DNA from: JAIBJN01 sp035461525
Lineage (GTDB): Bacteria; Actinomycetota; Thermoleophilia; Gaiellales; Gaiellaceae
DNA length: 8,767 bases
Assembly (NCBI GenBank): GCA_035461525.1
Contig: DATHVD010000030.1
Span: forward strand, 1-8,767
Direction: 5' to 3'
Below the pieces are notes generated by a model that saw only the letters and a program-made list of their open reading frames with translations, was not told where the DNA came from and did no database searches. The position numbers were made by a program, and so were the translations under genes. Of the stretch, positions 5,660 to 8,767 are shown in pieces (position 1 is the stretch's first letter; every line of letters starts with the position of its first letter).

Positions 5660-6316
5660 CTACGTGAGGTAGAAGTAGAGCGCGTAGAGGAGCTCGACCG
5701 CGGGGCTGGTCGTGTGCACGGTCACGTCGGAGGGAACGTCGAGGAGCGCCTCCGTGTAGTTGAAGATGATCTTCACGCCCGCCTCGACGACGTCGTCGGC
5801 GACCTGCTGCGCGGCCCCCGGCGGCACGGCGAGCACCGCGACGATGATGTTCTTCTCGCGGATCACCTCTCCGAGCTCCCCGTACGACGTGATCGTGGCG
5901 TCGCCGATCGGCGAGCCGACCTTGCTCTGGTCGGTGTCGAAGGCGGCGGCGATGTTGAAGCCGTGGTCGGCGAAGATCGTCGAGCTGGCGATCGCCTGGC
6001 CGAGGCGGCCGCCGCCGAAGAGGGCGATGTTGTGCTGGCCCTGCGTGCGAAGGATCTTGCGGATCTCCGCGATCAGGCCGTCCACGTTGTAGCCGACGCC
6101 GCGCTTGCCGAACTTCCCGAAGGCGGAGAGGTCGCGGCGGATCTGGGTCGCGTTGATGTTCGAGTACTCGCTGATCTCCTGGGAGGAGATCCTGTCCTTC
6201 CCCATCTTGCGAGCCTGCGTGAGGACGCGGAGGTACTGGGAGAGACGCGCGGCGACTCCGACCGTGAGCCTGTCGCCTGCTCGCGCGCCCCCCTCGGTAG
6301 CGATACGGAGGGCCAT
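5660..6316 (-). CDS. rex: Redox-sensing transcriptional repressor Rex
   Basis: DNA-binding repressor that reads the NADH/NAD+ ratio; NADH binding releases it from operators of respiratory and fermentation genes. At 218 residues it is standard length. The N-terminal winged helix (about 18-88) includes LSQYLRVL (25-32), ISSQEISEYSNINATQIRRDLSAFG (43-67) and FGKRGVGYNVDGLIAEI (69-85). The Rossmann domain starts at NIALFGGGRLGQAI (96-109), with the dinucleotide loop GGGRLG (101-106), and AAFDTD (124-129) ends its second strand. The family sequence FNYTEALLDVP (185-195) and the domain-swapping C-terminal helix SPAVELLYALYFYL (204-217) are present. The ATG at 6314-6316 gives the expected short N-terminal extension. 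No Shine-Dalgarno sequence precedes it, so a leaderless transcript or coupling to the upstream glutaredoxin gene (47 bases away) is possible. The frame stays open far upstream, but only this part is protein-like. Confidence 0.95.
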   Translation of the reverse strand: MALRIATEGGARAGDRLTVGVAARLSQYLRVLTQARKMGKDRISSQEISEYSNINATQIRRDLSAFGKFGKRGVGYNVDGLIAEIRKILRTQGQHNIALFGGGRLGQAIASSTIFADHGFNIAAAFDTDQSKVGSPIGDATITSYGELGEVIREKNIIVAVLAVPPGAAQQVADDVVEAGVKIIFNYTEALLDVPSDVTVHTTSPAVELLYALYFYLT

Positions 6317-6363
6317 GACCGTGACAAGGATAACGACGGGCCCGCGCGCGAGCCGCAGTACCC

Positions 6364-6600
6364 TCACGCACCGAGCCGGCGGCGGAGCCCGTCCGGGTGG
6401 ACGAAGTAGGTGAACGCCTCCTCGCCGTCGACCGCGACCACGGGAATGCGCTCCCGGTAGCGCCGCTCGAGCTCGGGATCGCCGGCGATGTCCACCTCGT
6501 CGAGCTCGAAGGGAACGTCCGCGCGGACACGGACCAGAACCCGCTCGGCGCTCTCGCACAGGTGGCAGCCCTCCGCCCGGTAGAGCGTGACGCGCCGCAC
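6364..6600 (-). CDS. Small glutaredoxin-like (thioredoxin fold) protein
   Basis: A 78-residue protein with a thioredoxin/glutaredoxin fold. The first strand VTLYR (4-8) leads to the redox motif C12-H-L-C15 (GCHLCESAERVL, 11-22), and the conserved cis-proline is at P53 (RIPVVAV, 51-57). The acidic strand LDEVDIAGDPEL (33-44) is typical of the short glutaredoxin-like (DUF836-type) group found near rex and hem genes in actinomycetes. Both cysteines are present, so dithiol reductase activity is plausible, but partner and electron donor are unknown. The GTG start at 6598-6600 follows the gdh stop by 3 bases, showing cotranscription. It could be read as part of a gdh-grx-rex operon. Confidence 0.88.
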   Translation of the reverse strand: MRRVTLYRAEGCHLCESAERVLVRVRADVPFELDEVDIAGDPELERRYRERIPVVAVDGEEAFTYFVHPDGLRRRLGA

Positions 6601-6603
6601 GCC

Positions 6604-7878
6604 CTAGGGGTAGAGGCCGCGCGTCAGCGTCGCCTCGGCGACCCGCCCCACAGCGATGGCGTAGGCAGCGTCGCGCATCGGGATCCCGCGCCCCTCGTGC
6701 ACGTCCCAGGTCTCGGCGAACGCGCGTGTGACGATGTCGTTCAGCTTCGCGTTCACCTCCGACTCCTTCCAGAAGTACTCCTGGAGCCCCTGAACCCATT
6801 CGAAGTAGGAGACTACGACGCCGCCCGCGTTGGCGAGCACGTCCGGCAGGACGAGGACCCTGCGGTCCTCGAGGATCCGGTCGGCGTCCGGCGTCACCGG
6901 CCCGTTCGCGCCCTCGACGACGATCGAGGCCCGCACGCGGTCGGCGTTCCGGGCGGTGATCGAGTGGGCGAGCGCGCACGGGGCGAGGACGTCGCACTCC
7001 AGGAGGACGAGGTCGGCGTTCGAGATCGGCTCGGTGCCGGGCAGCCCCTCGAGCGTGCCGTGCTCCCGCTTGTAGGCGGCGGCGGCCTCGACGTCGATGC
7101 CGTTGGGATCGTAGACCCCGCCGGCCGAGTCGGAGAGCGCGACGACGTGGGCGCCGTCGCGGGCGAGGATGCGGCCGAGGTTGCGCCCCACGTTCCCGAA
7201 GCCCTCGATCGCCACGCGGCTCCCCTGGACCGGCCGGTCCTTGCGGCGGAGCGCCTCGCGCACGCAGAAGGCGGCGCCGCGGCCGGTCGCCTCGGCGCGC
7301 CCGAGCGAGCCTCCGACCTCGAGTGGCTTGCCGGTGACGACCCCGAGAACCGAGTAGCCCTTGTTCATGGAGTACGTGTCGAAGATCCAAGCCATCTCGC
7401 GCGGGCCCGTGCCGACGTCCGGCGCCGGGATGTCCACTTCGGGGCCGATCTGGTTGATGATCTCCGTGGTGAAGCGGCGGGTCAGCCGCTCGAGCTCGGA
7501 CTCGGACATCGCCTTGGGGTCGCAGACGACGCCGCCCTTCGCGCCGCCGAACGGAAGCCCCATGAGCGCGCACTTCCACGTCATCCACATGGCGAGCGCA
7601 CGCGTCTCCGCGAGCGAGACCCCGGGGTGGTAGCGGATGCCCCCCTTCGACGGCCCGCGCGCGATGTTGTGCACGATCCGGAACCCCTCGAAGGTCCGCA
7701 CCGAGCCGTCGTCCATCCGGGTCGGCACGGAGACGACCACGGACTTCTTGCAGTCCGCGAGGACGTTGAGCATGTTGTCGTCGAGGTCGATCAGCCCCGC
7801 CACCCGCCGAAGCTGGCTCCGCGCCATCTCCCACGGGTCCTCGCTCAGGTGCGAGAAAGGGGCCTCGAGCGTCGTCAT
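6604..7878 (-). CDS. gdhA: Glutamate dehydrogenase (Glu/Leu/Phe/Val dehydrogenase family)
   Basis: Reversible oxidative deamination of glutamate to 2-oxoglutarate and ammonium using NAD(P)+; cytoplasmic, probably a hexamer. The 424-residue length matches the RocG/GudB-type catabolic enzymes better than the longer (about 450) NADP-dependent biosynthetic ones. Substrate-domain motifs are GPSKGGIRYHP (75-85; K78), MTWKCALMGLPFGGAKGGV (99-117; K102 and catalytic K114) and IPAPDVGTG (150-158; D154). The dinucleotide domain begins with VAIEGFGNVGRNL (222-234; GxGxxG at 226-231). EGANGPVTPDAD (323-332) and LPDVLANAGGVVVSYFEW (344-361) complete the family. Coenzyme preference cannot be settled by eye. 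The ATG at 7876-7878 is fixed by GGAAGGAG 4 bases upstream. It begins 13 bases after the subtilase stop and precedes grx and rex. Confidence 0.95.
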   Translation of the reverse strand: MTTLEAPFSHLSEDPWEMARSQLRRVAGLIDLDDNMLNVLADCKKSVVVSVPTRMDDGSVRTFEGFRIVHNIARGPSKGGIRYHPGVSLAETRALAMWMTWKCALMGLPFGGAKGGVVCDPKAMSESELERLTRRFTTEIINQIGPEVDIPAPDVGTGPREMAWIFDTYSMNKGYSVLGVVTGKPLEVGGSLGRAEATGRGAAFCVREALRRKDRPVQGSRVAIEGFGNVGRNLGRILARDGAHVVALSDSAGGVYDPNGIDVEAAAAYKREHGTLEGLPGTEPISNADLVLLECDVLAPCALAHSITARNADRVRASIVVEGANGPVTPDADRILEDRRVLVLPDVLANAGGVVVSYFEWVQGLQEYFWKESEVNAKLNDIVTRAFAETWDVHEGRGIPMRDAAYAIAVGRVAEATLTRGLYP

Positions 7879-7882
7879 CTCG

Positions 7883-7890
7883 CTCCTTCC
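7883..7890 (-). promoter_or_regulatory. Ribosome binding site of gdhA
   Basis: GGAAGGAG on the minus strand, 4 bases before the gdhA ATG. It fills most of the 13-base gap after the subtilase stop, which leaves no room for a promoter there and supports cotranscription. Confidence 0.8.
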
Positions 7891-7891
7891 G

Positions 7892-8767
7892 TCAGCGCAC
7901 GATCGTGAACACGGCCTCCGCGGTGGAGGGCTGCGCCCCGTCGTCGCCGTCCACGCCGTAGGCGCGGAGGCGGAGGACGTAGGCGCCCTCCGGCAGCAGC
8001 CGCCCCCCGGGGCCCCGGCCGGTCAGGCCGTAGGCGTAGCGGCCGGGCAGGACGTCGCGCATGCGGGCGAGCACGCCGAGCCGCCGTCCTTCGGCGGTCC
8101 AGAGCTCGAGCTCGAGGACGCCGACCGGCTCGATTCCCCCGCCGTCGGCGGCGGCGTCGGCGCGGCCCGCCCGGAAGGCGAGCACGACCGGCGCCCGGTT
8201 CGAGGGCGAGAACTCGTGATGGGAGAGCTCGACGTCGCCCACGAGCGGCGCCCGGTCCGTGGCCCGCTCGGCGACGGCCCACGGGACGCGCACGGCCTGG
8301 GCGCCGTCGGCGGAGACGACGAGGACGCCGCCCGCGCCGGCGGGCATCTCCCCGTTCGCCTCTACGCCGATCGCCACCTCGGCGACGTCGCCGGGCTCGA
8401 TCGTGACCGAGGCCGGGTCTGCCGAGAACGTGAGCGCCGGAGCCTCCGGCCCGTCCGGGACGAGCCCGAAGCCGACGTCGAGCGGCCGCCTCGAGACGTT
8501 GCGCACCGCGATCGTGCGGGTCGCCTGCCAGTCCGGCCCGCGGGCCCGGCCGAACGCGAGCGTCGCGGGCTCGACGGCCAGCTCGGCCGTCGCGGCGTGC
8601 ATCGGGTCGACGAGGCCTCCCCCCTGCGCGGTCACGGCGATCGGCTCCTCGCCCCGCAGCAGGCGGCCTCCGCTGCCGACAAGCGCGCTCTTCAGGTCGA
8701 GCGCGCCCAGGCCGGGGCGCGCCTCGACCACGAGGGCGGCGGCGCCGGCGACGAGCGCCGCGGCGGC
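7892..8767 (-). CDS. S8 subtilisin-like serine protease, C-terminal part, cut by window edge
   Basis: C-terminal 291 residues of a probably secreted multi-domain subtilase. The first residues in the window, AAAALVAGAAALVVEARPGL (1-20), match the helix that follows the catalytic serine in GTSxAAPxVAGAAAL. The nucleophile codon should therefore be the one immediately beyond 8767. LDLKSALVGSG (23-33) and VTAQGGGLVDPMHAA (45-59) are the usual end of the catalytic domain. A beta-rich Fn3-like domain follows (about 60-165; FSADPASVTIEPGDVAEVAI is typical), then a second beta-sandwich (about 176-291) whose GRYAYGLTGRGPGGRLLPEGAYVLRLRA resembles the FlgD-type Ig fold. These domains suggest a cell-surface or extracellular enzyme. 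Signal peptide, Asp and His are outside the window. It lies 13 bases upstream of gdhA on the same strand. A protease-like pseudoenzyme cannot be excluded without the missing part. Confidence 0.88.
   Translation of the reverse strand, partial: AAAALVAGAAALVVEARPGLGALDLKSALVGSGGRLLRGEEPIAVTAQGGGLVDPMHAATAELAVEPATLAFGRARGPDWQATRTIAVRNVSRRPLDVGFGLVPDGPEAPALTFSADPASVTIEPGDVAEVAIGVEANGEMPAGAGGVLVVSADGAQAVRVPWAVAERATDRAPLVGDVELSHHEFSPSNRAPVVLAFRAGRADAAADGGGIEPVGVLELELWTAEGRRLGVLARMRDVLPGRYAYGLTGRGPGGRLLPEGAYVLRLRAYGVDGDDGAQPSTAEAVFTIVR

Noticed and set aside
5660..7834. 724-codon minus-strand frame that would fuse an upstream segment to Rex
   Set aside because: The part before 6316 is another frame of gdhA and grx and is not protein-like; normal Rex length is reached from the ATG at 6316.
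6397..7908. 503-codon plus-strand open frame opposite gdhA and grx
   Set aside because: Long antisense frames opposite glutamate dehydrogenase have been proposed as genes in other organisms, but this one shows only repeated Val/Arg/Asp/Ala-rich shadow sequence and no domain.
1..8767. CRISPR array, tRNA or rRNA gene, insertion sequence, toxin-antitoxin or phage genes
   Set aside because: No regularly spaced repeats, cloverleaf, transposase motif or terminal repeats were seen on either strand, and nearly all bases are in housekeeping-type genes.

Overview
The window is very GC-rich and densely packed, with twelve protein genes (ten complete, one cut at each edge) and no RNA gene, mobile element or CRISPR array. 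No stretch longer than about 115 bases lacks a gene. Frequent GTG starts (at least six of the eleven visible starts), stop/start overlaps, and a content that includes Rex, a zinc-finger anti-sigma factor and a membrane pyrophosphatase all suggest a high-GC actinomycete. A deep-branching group such as Thermoleophilia is my guess, inferred from gene style rather than from a marker gene. It looks like ordinary chromosome, not an island.

Region 1 (1-3969, minus strand) reads as one transcription unit in the order GT4 glycosyltransferase, YbdK/GCS2-type carboxylate-amine ligase, small DUF1844-like protein, S-methyl-5'-thioadenosine phosphorylase (mtnP), then after a 112-base gap the start of a membrane-bound pyrophosphatase (hppA, cut by the edge). 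The first four genes overlap by 8, 8 and 17 bases.

Region 2 (3974-5151, plus strand) is a sigma/anti-sigma pair: an ECF sigma factor and, overlapping by one base, a membrane-anchored zinc-finger anti-sigma factor. Only 4 bases separate the sigma start from the divergent glycosyltransferase start, so control signals for each must lie inside the other's coding sequence.

Region 3 (5160-5191) is a strong GC hairpin between convergent genes, probably a shared terminator. The PRC-barrel gene (5198-5566, minus) behind it has its own clear ribosome binding site and a candidate general-stress (SigB/SigF-like) promoter.

Region 4 (5660-8767, minus strand) is a second unit in the order secreted-type S8 subtilase (C-terminal part only), glutamate dehydrogenase, small glutaredoxin-like protein, and the NADH-sensing repressor Rex. 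Gaps are 13, 3 and 47 bases. Protein degradation, NAD(P)H-forming amino-acid deamination, a thiol redox protein and an NADH sensor fit together as a nutrient/redox unit, but that link is inference. I see no clear undescribed system. The best leads are the overlapped glycosyltransferase/ligase pair, the protease-gdh-grx-rex string and the stress-type promoter.
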